64,000 bases of DNA, from assembly GCA_030704615.1 (NCBI GenBank), contig CM060734.1, positions 1-64,000 of the forward strand, read 5' to 3'. The stretch's first letter is position 1. Each line of letters opens with the position of its first letter. Of this stretch, positions 47,464 through 60,223 are shown piece after piece. A program made the position numbers and the translations under genes. The notes under the pieces are model-generated. The model saw only the letters and a program-made list of their open reading frames with translations, was not told where the DNA came from and ran no database searches. The DNA comes from Takakia lepidozioides. Its lineage: Eukaryota > Streptophyta > Takakiopsida > Takakiales > Takakiaceae.

Positions 47464-48495
47464 CTAACCCACCTTGGTCAACTTGGTAAGAGCTTTTGCA
47501 ATGCTGCTAAATCCTTTGACAAACCGTCGATAGTAGTTTGCCAATCCCGTGAAAGCACGAACTCTGCTCACATCCATGGGGCGTGGAATGCATGCAATGG
47601 CCTCCACCTTTGTCTGTTGAACATCCAATCCTCCAGGGTATATCATGTGGCCTAAATACTCAATCTGATTATGGAAGAACTTGCACTTTCCGGGGTGCAG
47701 TTTCAACCCGTGTGCTCTCAAGCGCTCAAACACCATCTTAAGGTGTCTCTCGTGCTCCTCAATCGTAGCACTAAAGATGATGATGTCATCAATGTAGCAC
47801 CGGGCAAAGTCTAGCCCCGCGAGAATCCTATCCATGACCCTCTGAAACTCTGCAGGAGCATTCTTCAACCCAAACGATAAGAACCGCCATTGGTACAAAC
47901 AATCATTCCTATGTTGGTCAATCCCCCAGAATGCCGTCTTTTGCTTGTCAGCTTCTTTGATTGGCAACTGGTGGTAACCGGATCGCAAGTCCAATGTGCT
48001 AAACACCTTTGCATGCCCAATGGCATCAAAGATCTCCTCTGGAGTTGGCTTGGCATATCTATCGGACTCAGTCTGACGGTTCACAAGACGATAGTCCCCA
48101 CACATCCTTCTTTCTGTCCAATTGCCATAGATATCCTTCTTAGCTAGCATCACCGTTGCCGAGGCATACTCCCCGCCTGACAACTCCACTAATCTAGCTT
48201 CGAACAACTCCATAGTCCGTGACTGGATCAATGACCTCTCCATGTAACTGTACCGGTAGGGCCTTCGAAAGATTGGCGTGTCACTTGTCAATTCAATATG
48301 AATTTCTTGACCCTTCAAACTCCCCAAATCCTTCAATCCGAAGGCAAAACAATTTCTATAAGCCCTTAGAAATCGCCGAATCCTCCGTCTCTCTCCTTCG
48401 GTGACTGTAGGTCCAACATCTGGTTCCCAATTGTCCTCAGTGACTGCAACCTTGGGTACACCAGGCTTGGAGGTAGGAGACGCATCCTTTGGTTG
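47464..48495 (-). pseudogene. Reverse transcriptase of the methyltransferase element
   Basis: Motifs: [63 protein letters not shown] and the catalytic YIDDIIIF (47815-47826 encodes YIDD), then HPGKCKFFHNQIEYLGH and ANYYRRFVKGFS. The N-terminal linker begins just after the TAG at 48496 and includes RRFLRAYRNCFAF, a usual RT lead-in. Typical Ty3/gypsy RT, clearly different in sequence from the chromovirus at 29-34 kb. Confidence 0.9.
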
Positions 48496-49618
48496 CTAGA
48501 TAGCAACCTCTTGGGCCTTGTCCGCCCATCCTAACTGTGGCGTAGCCTCCACTTGCTCCGCCATAGCCACCTTGAGAACATCCTCTGGGGAAGAAACATC
48601 TTCAACCTCTTCAAAAACCTTAGCCACCTTGGCCTCCAACTGATCCTCAGTGTATGGCTCTCCCCACTCCTCATACTGTTGCTTGAGAGATCCAATGACT
48701 CTCTCTTTGCGCATCTCATCCCACATCTGCCATGGGTGTTTGCACCCCATGATCCTGTGCTCGCCCCCACTCACTGCCTCCACCGTCACGGTTGGCAGAG
48801 ATGGTGCAATATCCAATGGAAGTGCAGAAGTAGCCACTAATGCTTGCAATCTTTGTTGCTTAGCCATGCACAAGCCAATGACCCATGTCAAGCAATTGAG
48901 ATCCATTGCCTGACCCAACACTTGGCGTCGTGATGCCTCTGACAGAGCTGGCACAGCTGTAGTGCGCGTGACAAATCCCATTACCGGCTCTCGCTCATCC
49001 GCATTGGGCTCCATCAATTGTTGTAGCACACTATCCCAAATCAAACCAGGACCATTGTCTCGAAAAGCATGAGATGAGGGAAAGCTCATGAGCGTAGGCA
49101 AGGTTGTACGTGGCTACCCCACTCGATTTACCACTGCTAGAGGTGGACGGTCATCATGTCGCACCCTCTGTGGTTGCCTCCCTTGGTCCAAAATGCCCTC
49201 AACTGTGAGATTGGGTGGTCGTTGAATGGAATCGTATGCTCTCTTGAGCAGCTCTGGTGGTGCAAGATTGGTCCACCACAATCGAGGTCGATGCGCTCGT
49301 GATCCCACCGCTGCTGCATCCAATAGCACCGCCGATCCAATCCAAGACCGCACCTGATGCACACTGGCCATAACCTTGGCCCGAGAGTCCCCCATAAGAG
49401 GAACATTCTCCAATATATAGGCTAGAGGTTGCACTTGCCTCGTCTGCAAGTCACGCAACACTCTCAACATCTCCCAAAACAAATGCGATCGTGTATCATG
49501 CAAGCCATTCCCATGACCTGCGGGAGAGTGTCATTGGCAAGGCCATCCAGCTATCACCAAGTCAATGGCACCATGCCGGTCCAAATCATCCGCCGCCTTA
49601 CAGAGGCGGATTTGGAGC
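48496..49618 (-). pseudogene. DNMT3/DRM-like cytosine-5 DNA methyltransferase, motifs IV to X, within pol
   Basis: Order on the minus strand: AIDLVIAGWPCQ (motif IV with the catalytic Cys, codon 49537-49539), then HSPAGHG and LHDTRSHLFWEMLRVL, LAYILENVPLMGD (motif VI ENV, 49402-49410), AAVGSRAHRPRLWWTNL (motif VIII, about 49250-49310) and EASRRQVLGQAMDLNCLTWV (motifs IX-X, about 48880-48940). The shape SRAHRPRLWW resembles the AHRARYFW of DNMT3 enzymes. A tail rich in Glu and Gln leads to RT in the same frame. Breaks: TGA directly after PCQ (49531-49533) and TAG at 49114-49116. These enzymes transfer methyl from S-adenosylmethionine to cytosine C5. The N-terminal half is missing here and found on the other strand. 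Confidence 0.85.
49581..49615. repeat. Imperfect inverted repeat at the head-to-head junction
   Basis: CCAAATC-AT-CCGCC (49581-49594) faces GGCGGATTTGG (49605-49615) across about 10 bases. It lies where the minus-strand methyltransferase frame and the plus-strand protease frame meet, so it probably marks a fold-back or inversion breakpoint. Confidence 0.7.
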
Positions 49619-50238
49619 CTTGCCCTTTCCAAATTCAAACATCTTTGGGTGGTTCAGAGAAGGTGCGAGGGATTACACGTCATGAGCTCTTCATTCGATT
49701 GCAGCCGGATCATCCTACGGATGGCTCAGTCATGAGAGCTAAAGCCATTGTTACAGATGCGATGCCCTATGATGTGCTTGTTGGTGGGGCTGTGTTATAC
49801 CCAATGGGATTTACCCTGGACTTTTGGGAGGAAACGACGTCCTATAGGCCGGAGTGGCAATCAGGGGATGCTCGACGTGCACTGCTCCCAGTGCGGTTTA
49901 TTGGGAATGTAGCGGTGGATCATAGGAACATGATGCCCACATTGACTGCATTCTCAGGGGTGGCGGCTTGGGGTGGTGAATTCTTGGAGGACAATAGCCA
50001 TATAGATGATAGACCACCATCTGATAAGGACAAGCACATGGCATATAAGGCTGAGTTGCTTCCTCATGTGCCTGTGCATATTCCACTGTGGGGTACGGTT
50101 GGGAATGTGCAGCGAGTAGCAGGCGAGAGTGTGCACCAAGCATGGCAGGAGGCCTTTCCATTGATGAGTGAGGGGAATTCAGTGACATCACCTGGACCTC
50201 CTCAATTAGCTCCTTTGGACACAGTGCCCATTACCTGA
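49585..50238 (+). pseudogene. Retropepsin-like protease C-terminal part and linker
   Basis: The plus-strand frame contains FQIQTSLGGSEKVRG and then a typical retropepsin C-terminus, IVTDAMPYDVLVGGAVLYPM, followed by LDFWEETTSYRPEW. The catalytic DTGA end is missing, cut by the junction near 49.6 kb. A linker of about 120 residues leads to TGA (50236-50238), after which the same frame continues into methyltransferase motif I. In gypsy elements the protease releases mature Gag and Pol proteins. Confidence 0.65.
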
Positions 50239-50460
50239 CAACCATCTGACTCAGGGATTTGTTTGCTAGACCTGTTTGGAGGCATGAGCACTGGGCTTGC
50301 AGGAGTGTTGCAAGCAGGAATCAAAGTACGCAAGTACTTGTATGTGGAGAAGGATGAGATTGTTCGGCGTGTTTCCATGCGCCATGTTGCCTTGCTCACA
50401 CATCAGTATCATGAGTTGTTGCCTCTTTCAGCAATTCAAGGGTACCAAAAAGCCTTGCCA
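50239..50460 (+). pseudogene. Methyltransferase N-terminal region, SAM-binding motif I, fused to protease
   Basis: In frame with the protease across one TGA, the sequence reads LLDLFGGMSTGLAGVLQAG (FGG at 50275-50283) then VRKYLYVEKDE, the SAM-binding motifs I and II of C5 methyltransferases, and RVSMRHVALLTHQYHELLP. It ends near ALPTDITLL, which is where the minus-strand piece (beginning about DDLDRHGAIDLV) would continue in a normal enzyme. The protease-DNMT fusion in one frame is direct evidence that the enzyme belongs to the retroelement polyprotein. Confidence 0.8.
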
Positions 50461-50599
50461 ACAGACATTACCTTGCTGTGCTCAACTAGCCCAAATCGCA
50501 GGGCCATTGGGGTCGAGAGGAGCCTGTCTAAGAAATGCACCAATACGCGGGTTGTTTCTGTGCCAAGTAGCCCTGAACACAACACTATCATTGCTACGC

Positions 50600-50740
50600 A
50601 ACAAAACGGACAATACACATGCAATGATCGTCATCGATCACGTTTCAAGATGGGTGAAGGTGAAACGTGGGCAAGAGAACAATGCCAAGAGGACCTCACA
50701 ATTCCTAGAAGAGCAATGCACATATAGTTATGGACTTCCA
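50600..50740 (+). pseudogene. Possible integrase fragment of another retroelement
   Basis: HAMIVIDHVSRWVKVKRGQ, then SQFLEEQCTYSYGLPS, has the look of the integrase core between first and second Asp. It follows the methyltransferase fragment with an abrupt change near 50460. Short and without the full triad; low confidence. Confidence 0.35.
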
Positions 50741-50931
50741 AGCTGCACGTTGAAAAACAGAAGCAGCAGGCAAGATGTACTGCAAGATGGTACAAGAAGG
50801 CGATGGACTAGGCCTCGAATGGAGCTCAAGGAGCTGTGCACAATTGAACTCACTGAGCACACGGAAGGTGGCACCGAGGACGGAGGCAGCCAAAAGACAG
50901 AGTGCTCTACAGCTGTAGGGTAAAAACGCGG

Positions 50932-52148
50932 GGACGTGTGTTTATTTCTCGGACATGGATTCGGTCGGGATACTTGACGGGTGACGAGGGCTGGATGAAT
51001 GGCCAGGAGATGAAGGTGCGAGGAAACAATTCATTCGAACTAAATCAAGGATGAATGCGAACAAAGTAAAAGGGCAAAAATCTGTTCATTGGGTAGATTC
51101 ATGGGGCGTGATGGATGGAGAAGGGATCAGCTGGCAAAATTGGATGAACTGGTAAAGTTCATCCAACTAGTGACAAATTGGTAGTTGGCAGATTATTATA
51201 GCAAAACAACAGCTAAACTAAGGCCTTTGTCGTATGCATGCAGCTTGAAAGGGGGAGTAATACCCGCAAGTTTGCATTAAGACATTAGAGAAGTTCACGT
51301 GCACAACATGATAAATTTATGAAGTGGGCAGCGCACCGTCCGGTGGAAGGGGTGGCTGAAGGGGATTTAGGAGTGAAGGATGGGGGAAGAAGACATTTTT
51401 TGGGCAGGACTGAAAGTAGGAAGAGAGGGAGATGGAGAACACGGAGATGGTGTGAAGATGGTATGGCAGTAAAGTGGAGTGAGATGTTGGTGTTATCCAT
51501 GGTATTCTCGATTGGAAGTGGAAGCACTGTAAATCAGGAGTCTTGCTTTCTTTTCAGCGATGAGTGTTGCTCAAGAATGAGAGTGGTATGTAGTATGAAA
51601 ACGAGTGCATAAAGGAGTCATCTTTGTCGAGAACTTGCAAGAACTTCATACGTCAAGCATCAAGTATTATGCAGTCCAACCTGTTGGGCAGATTGACAGT
51701 GCAGCCATCAGAACTGGGATGTAACGATCAGATCAAGAAGGTGGAACGTGCGGATACACGGATCAGATGAACCATCAAGTGCTGACTTCTTTTGCTTTGG
51801 ATGAAATAGAAGAAAACAAATAAACAACAAAAAGAGTGATTGTGAAAACGTAGAGAGAAGGAAAAGAGAAATAGCTAGGGGACTGGATGTTGTTTTCCTC
51901 TTCCGCTGCAGCAACATTTATTCCTTGAGCACTAGTGAAGTGGGACATGTGACAACAAGAAGTACATGGAGCCCCCTTCTTTTTTGCTCTACAGAAGTAC
52001 GTGCTGATGATGCAGATAACATGACCAGAATTCAGATGAAGACGAAGGATCAGTTTGATTAAGGTAAATTGAAGACTTTTAAGACAGGTGATTTGGTACT
52101 GTGGTTGCAGAAAAAGGGAAAGATTAAAGCTTCTAAGCTTAAATCACT
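50932..52148. other. No recognisable gene; contains one strong hairpin
   Basis: Short ORFs only. 51140-51166 is an inverted repeat with perfect 10-base arms (TTGGATGAAC and GTTCATCCAA). Its arms contain GGATGAA, again related to the hairpins at 24.9 and 37.9 kb. AT-rich near the right end. Confidence 0.6.
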
Positions 52149-52579
52149 GTCATGGTTTTAGTCATGGTTATCTAGAATTACCTATTTCTAGTTAACTAGG
52201 ACATTTTAGATATTTATATTTATATTTGGTGTGTTGGGCCTTCATTGGGTCCCTATTGGGTCTCACATGCCAAGTGAGGTGTCGAGCCTCACTTGGGACA
52301 TGGGGATAGGTTTTCCCCTTGTGAGGATGGAGGAGGCTCATCTTCTTGTAGTTGAGCCTCCATGAGCTTCTCTCACCTCCATAGCTCTAGGTATTGAGAG
52401 GGAGTGTGTTGAGGGCTTTGTAGGGTGGATTCCCTTAGCAAGGGTGCCCTTGGCTTGACTTAGTTTATGTGATAGAGTGGATTTCACTTGGAAGGACTAG
52501 GGCTTGTTCTTAGTGTGATTGCTTCATGCTTTGAGAGTTTTCATTGTCTTCCACTTCTCTCATTTCTCATCTCTTATTA
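52149..52579 (+). repeat. Inverted second copy of the 422-bp LTR-like segment
   Basis: Starts TGTCATGGTTTTAGTC and ends CTCATCTCTTATTA. It matches 44605-45025 in reverse complement along its whole length with scattered differences. Beyond 52579 it continues into different sequence (CTACAAGAAGATC) and not into the 87-bp repeat. Probably a 5' LTR or solo LTR of a related element on the plus strand. Confidence 0.85.
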
Positions 52580-53888
52580 CTACAAGAAGATCACCTTATG
52601 CTTGTGAGTGTGGAGTGTAAGGATTAGTTTTGCACTTGTATGTTAAAGAGGTTGAGAGCTAGGAGAATTTAGCTCTTGTAGCACAAAGCTTGCAAGGGGT
52701 TGCAAGAAAAGGTGCTCGAGTATTGCATGCACCAAGGAGTTGGAGAGCTTGAGAAGAAAGCTCTTGAGTCACAAGATTTTGCAAGGATTGCAAGGAGGAA
52801 GTCTTGTGTGTGTGGAAGCATGGATTCTAGAGTTTGAGAATCCTTTGTATGCATTATGGAGTCGATGGTGTGCACCATGGCTTGTGGAGAGTGACTAAAG
52901 GCTTGTTAGAGCTCATTTCACTATCAAGCTAGGGTTAAGCAAGTTCAAAGTGTGGATGTTGTGGAAAAGAAGCCAATGAGCTACATAGGCTTGGGCTTGA
53001 AGACAACAAGCGCAAGTACTTGGAGAGCACTAAGAAGCTCAAGAGGTTTTGAAAAGGAGCACGTGAAGAAATCTTCCAATCATGGTGGTGTGGAGCCAAG
53101 CTTAGGGCGCCATTGGAAGAGCTTGGAGAACATATGGTGGGAAATCCTTGAAGGGAAATCATCATTCAATGTATGCATAGCTTCACCCTAACTATGTAAT
53201 GTGACAAGAGGGGGAGGCAATACTTGGTTATTCATGCTCTTGGTAGTGCGAGCTTTGTGGTGGATAGTTGACCAAGCAAGTGGTGCATGTGTGGAGCATG
53301 CTCTCTTGAGTTTGTAAGTTCAAGTTTGAGAATGAGAGCTCTTGAACTAGCAAGAGGTGAAGGCCTTGATATCCATTTGTGTGTGAAGTGGAGAGGTGTT
53401 GATTCATGTTATGATGAAGGAGAGCAACACATAGGCCAAGAGGTCATGGAACATGCATTCAAATGACCAAGGGGAGCACATGGATGATAGATTGGTGCAA
53501 GACCCCAAATGAGGCATATGGCGTGAGAGTCAGATCCAAGGCGGATTGCTTGGGAGCATTATTGTAAGTGACAAGCATTGCTTCTACACATTGAGATAAT
53601 TTGTGTTGATTTGGAGCAATTGTCAAGTGATGAGGAGACAAATGCATGATTGCTCGGCAATGAAGATATGGTAGTTTGCAATCAAATCCCAAGGACTATA
53701 AGGGGGATTGATTTGGTGGACAATGACTTGCAAGTTGAGTTGGACCACTCTTGGTTGCACATTGGAGTGGAAGAGAGCAAGAAGATGCTTCTTATGACCA
53801 CCTAGAGACCATATTTTTGCTTGAGTAGAAGCATAGAAGTCAAGGACTTGCATTCTAGCTCTTCATTACAAACCCTAGTAGTGTATGC
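52580..53888. other. Leader-like sequence, no ORF recognised
   Basis: G-rich plus strand with many GAG/AAG/TTG phrases and no long frame. Lying between the LTR-like segment and the Gag-like region, it could be an untranslated leader of a plus-strand element. Confidence 0.35.
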
Positions 53889-54196
53889 TCAGACTATACC
53901 TCTGTTAGTATACCAAACAGGAGCTTGTCCATTTTACTATACCTCTATTGAGGTATCACCATATGTGAACCCTAATCAGCTCAGATTATACCTATGTTAG
54001 TATACCAAACAGGAGCTTGTCCATTTTACTATACCTTTGTTGAGGTATCACCATATGTGGACCCTAATCAGCTCAGACTATACCTCTGTTAGTATACCAA
54101 ACAGAACCCTCATTTTCAGACTAGACCTCTTTAAAGGTATCATCAACATAAGGGACCCTAGCAACCTCAGACTATACCTCTGTTAAGGTATCAACA
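53889..54196 (+). repeat. 92-bp tandem repeat, about 3.3 copies
   Basis: Units starting TCAGACTATACCTCTGTTAG begin at 53889, 53981, 54073 and 54167 (periods 92, 92 and 94). Copies 1 and 2 are nearly identical; copy 3 diverges in its second half. Each unit contains two TATACCTCT...GGTATC-type inverted elements. Confidence 0.9.
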
Positions 54197-54199
54197 TTG

Positions 54200-54400
54200 A
54201 AAGGACTTAGTGAAATTTAAGGGCCTTTGGAGGATTGTTTGGAAGGTATTTGAGGGCCCTTGGAGGAGTGTTTGGAGGATCTTTGGGGTCCTTGGAGGAG
54301 TATTGGAGGACCCTTCGAGGAGCTTTGGTGGACACTGTTGAAGAGCTCTTGAAGGATTGATTGAGGGATATTTGAAGGATACTTGCCACGGCCATACAAA
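54200..54400 (+). repeat. Imperfect GGAGGA-TTTGG repeat tract
   Basis: About seven diverged units of roughly 27-30 bases (CTTGGAGGAGTGTTTGGAGG and similar). The minus strand encodes a periodic Pro/Lys/Ser peptide, a by-product. Confidence 0.7.
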
Positions 54401-54987
54401 CGAGTGGATAGAGACATGATGGAGAGTGGTGGGATGAGAGCATTCTGGGGTTAGGAATTGCTTTAGTTTCTCTTCCCCATAGTCTTTCACCATCTCTGTA
54501 GGCCAAAACCTTTCCGTAGGTGGAGGCAAGAGTCAGTCCGGGTTTGGGCTGGGGTGTCATTGCAGCAGCGACACTGTGGAGTGTTTTTGGTGTGGGGGAG
54601 TTGCTGTCTTATTTTCTTGTGTTTGGATCCCCTCCACACCTGCATGCTTGACTGTGCGCCATTTTAGCTTTTTGTAGGCACTTATTTTCATAGGAGGTTG
54701 GTCCGGATTTGATCACCGGCCAATCCTAGAGTATGCTGTCGGTGGTGAGGCTGGAGTGATGACCAGCAAGACCACCAGTGTTTCTTCTATGGTGAGGCTG
54801 GGTTGATGACCAGCAGACCATATGAGTGCTTGCGGTGGATGCAGGTGCAGGTACAGGTCTACGTTAGAAACCTATTATTCCTGCTTGAACCACTAGCCGC
54901 AACAGGTTCTCTACCCGATTACCTTGTGGAAAGTGGGGATTAGAGACAGGTTCACAACCGGTTGGGTTGTGAGTTTTCATCACGGAG

Positions 54988-56048
54988 GTGCCACCAGTTG
55001 CTGAGGGTGCCGGTATGAGCACCAACGATACTAGTGGGTACACAAGACGAGGTGTGCGGTTTAGGCCACCTTCACCTTCAGTGTCTTCTGAGGAAGGTTC
55101 AGACTCGGAGTCAGGAGGATTCTCGCCGAGGGTGCAAGCCATTTCCGTGCCATTATTGTGGGATACGATGGAGGAAATGTATGGAGCTACTAAGGGGCCA
55201 CGACGGTACTCTGGAGCTGTGGGCATCATCGAGCTTGATGATTTCAAATAGGAGTTTGATAGTTGGTGTGATTTGCAGCAGATGCGTAATCCACAACTGT
55301 TTACGCCTTTTATGGCGTGGAAGAGGCAGCACCTTGAGGGGCCGCCTATGGATGACTATCATGAGTTTAGGCGGGGACATGAGGTGGAGATTGAGGAGTG
55401 GCGACAATATTGGTCACCTGACTATGTCTCCATCACTAGAGGCACAATTGTGGTACATGGGGAAAAGCTTTCAAGCAGTACCTGAGTTCATGGATTTCGG
55501 AGGCCTTTAGCCCGAGCTGACGGAGCTCCGCGGTGGATTGCATCTCCTTGATTATGGGCAGTTCTGTGTCCAGCGCATGTTGTTGGAGGACCTGATAGCC
55601 CATCCACAGCTGCGGCGGGGGTGGGAGTTAGTGCCTTCGAGAATTGGTGGATGTTCGTTTGAGGGGGGGGGGCCCTGGATTTCTTGGGTTCGGAGTGTCA
55701 GCGGCGATACTAGCAGCCACACCAATATCCCCAAATGCAAGCACTAGTAGTGGGACAAGTAAAGATGGAGCTGGGAAATCCACTCAAGCTCCTGCTGCAG
55801 CACCAGCACCCGTGCCTGCCTTTAACCCAGTTGTGGAGTTCTTCGAGGAGTTGAGGATAAACTACCAGGGGATAAGGACGAAGAAATTGCGGAGCTTACA
55901 AGAGTTCCAGCGCAAGCCTACTGAGAGTTTGATGGAGGCTTATACGCGCATGAGGCGATTGATAAATATAACCCAAGGAGTTACAGAAGCTCAAGCAGTA
56001 TCAGAATCCTTCTTCTTCCATGTTGAATTCTGCAAGTTAGCTGGTTGA
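54988..56048 (+). pseudogene. Retroelement Gag-like protein, frameshifted
   Basis: Frame 1 runs from the region of MSTNDTSGYTRR through a Ser/Glu-rich stretch and LLWDTMEEMYGATKGPRRYS to a TAG at 55249, then EFDSWCDLQQMRNPQLF to about 55485. A second frame gives LHLLDYGQFCVQRMLLEDL. A third (to 56046) gives FFEELRINYQGIR, LQEFQRKPTESLMEAYTRMR and INITQGVTEAQAV, the style of a gypsy Gag capsid. It sits downstream of the plus-strand LTR-like segment, so it may be the gag of the same family as the methyltransferase element. No knuckle is seen before it breaks off. Confidence 0.55.
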
Positions 56049-57482
56049 GTGAACCTTTGATAGTTTGGAGTGACTAATAGGGTGAAATGATGTGCAACAA
56101 TTTGCTGCCATTGGCTGAAGAACACTTATAATTTCTATGCTTATGCCTGTCCACTTGTGTGAAGGCTATGTTGACAAGCTAAAAGGTAACCTAGAAACTG
56201 ATCAGTACTCTGTTTTGCCTATCATGATTTATGCTTCACCATTGTTCATTCTTGGTCTGGGAGGAGAGATTGTAGGCCTTTTATCCTTTTGGTATTTAAA
56301 GTCCACGGATAAAACTACAATGTAGAGGGAGAGCTTTACGAGAATGGGTATGGTATGCACTCCCTTATGGGGTGAGTGCATACCACACTCACTCCGTAAG
56401 GGACTGCCATGCCAGGGGTTTGGATGGTGGGTTCCCTCTCTCTCCCTCCCTCTCCCTCCCTCCCTCCCTCCCTCCCTCCCTCCCTCCCTCCCTCCAGATA
56501 TCTATTTGGGATTTAAAATATGATTTTCCAGTTTGGAATCTATTGTTATAGGGTGGGAGGGTGGGGTTTTTTTTTTTTTAAAGGCCATTCATCATTGAAA
56601 GAGACCATCAACCCCCTTGCTTTATACCATTTGCAGCAGCTCAGTTGGATCTGAGAGGGCTGCCTGAGAAAGTCTTCATTTCATAAGAAAACAGTCCTAT
56701 GCCATGAGCAGTTTTTTGTGCTCACGCTCTCACTCCCGTGGGTTGTACGTTAGGTGGGTCTGAATTTGGGTCCGGGCTTGGGTATTTGATGATGATGCGG
56801 GTTCTGGATCCACTAGGTGAGTCTGGGTTCATTTTTTACATGAACTAGGGGTACGGGCCAAGGTATTCGATGATGATGCGGGTTCAGGTCCGGGTCCAGG
56901 TGCTGCACCACACTGATCCTGTCATGGGAATGTGAAATGTCCTATAGCAAGTTTTGGTGTGAGCTGGTGATAGGTAAGAGGATGGTACTTTACCAACCTC
57001 ATCAGGTCTGAATGCGGTGGTGTTAAATTAATGATAGGTTGGTGTTAGATCATTCCAGGTGGCACTTACATGACGAACCCTAATGTTAAGAGAGATAACG
57101 CCAAAAATTGTCACACCAGGTGTGAATGGGCAAAACAACAATTGTCCTTCTGAAAAGAGGAAGACAACAACACCCTTAATCTGAGTGTGAAAGTTTTGAA
57201 TACTTTGATTTTGAGATGTTATTTGGATTGTTAATCACAAAAGTAGAACAAGTCACACAAGCCAAGGTGAATGGGGTATTCACAGTGAAAAATTCCTGGT
57301 GAACTTTGGTAGGCACATCATCTGGATTTGGTCATGAATCAAGAAGTGAAAAGCTTCTGGTTACATGGCCAAGGCTAGATGGCACATTCCAGATGCAAAT
57401 AATCAACAACTCCTGCATAATCAAAATATAATAATAAGTTGCACCCACTTAGAATTGTAATCTGAACTAAGCCTGCGAGCTA
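56049..57482. other. No recognisable gene; CT microsatellite inside
   Basis: 56430-56493 is (CTCC/CCCT)n. A short ORF at 56137-56325 has a hydrophobic stretch but no family. 56340-56410 holds an inverted repeat around GGTATGCACTCCCTTATGGG. The right end should contain the 3' UTR of the minus-strand bZIP gene. Confidence 0.6.

Positions 57483-60223
<2,741 letters not shown>

Larger units (their letters stand above)
45115..49618 (-). mobile_element. LTR retrotransposon with captured cytosine methyltransferase and PHD finger
   Basis: Reading the minus strand from 49618 down: DNMT motifs IV-X, linker, RT, RNase H, HHCC zinc finger, integrase, PHD finger, a 250-bp tail and the repeat at 45028. 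From about 49618 to 46541 everything is in a single frame interrupted only by stops (49531 TGA; 49114, 48496, 47464 and two adjacent near 46540, all TAG). The integrase core is in another frame. Protease and DNMT motif I, which should precede, are on the opposite strand just beyond 49.6 kb. The copy is inactive but its domain order is readable. Confidence 0.85.
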
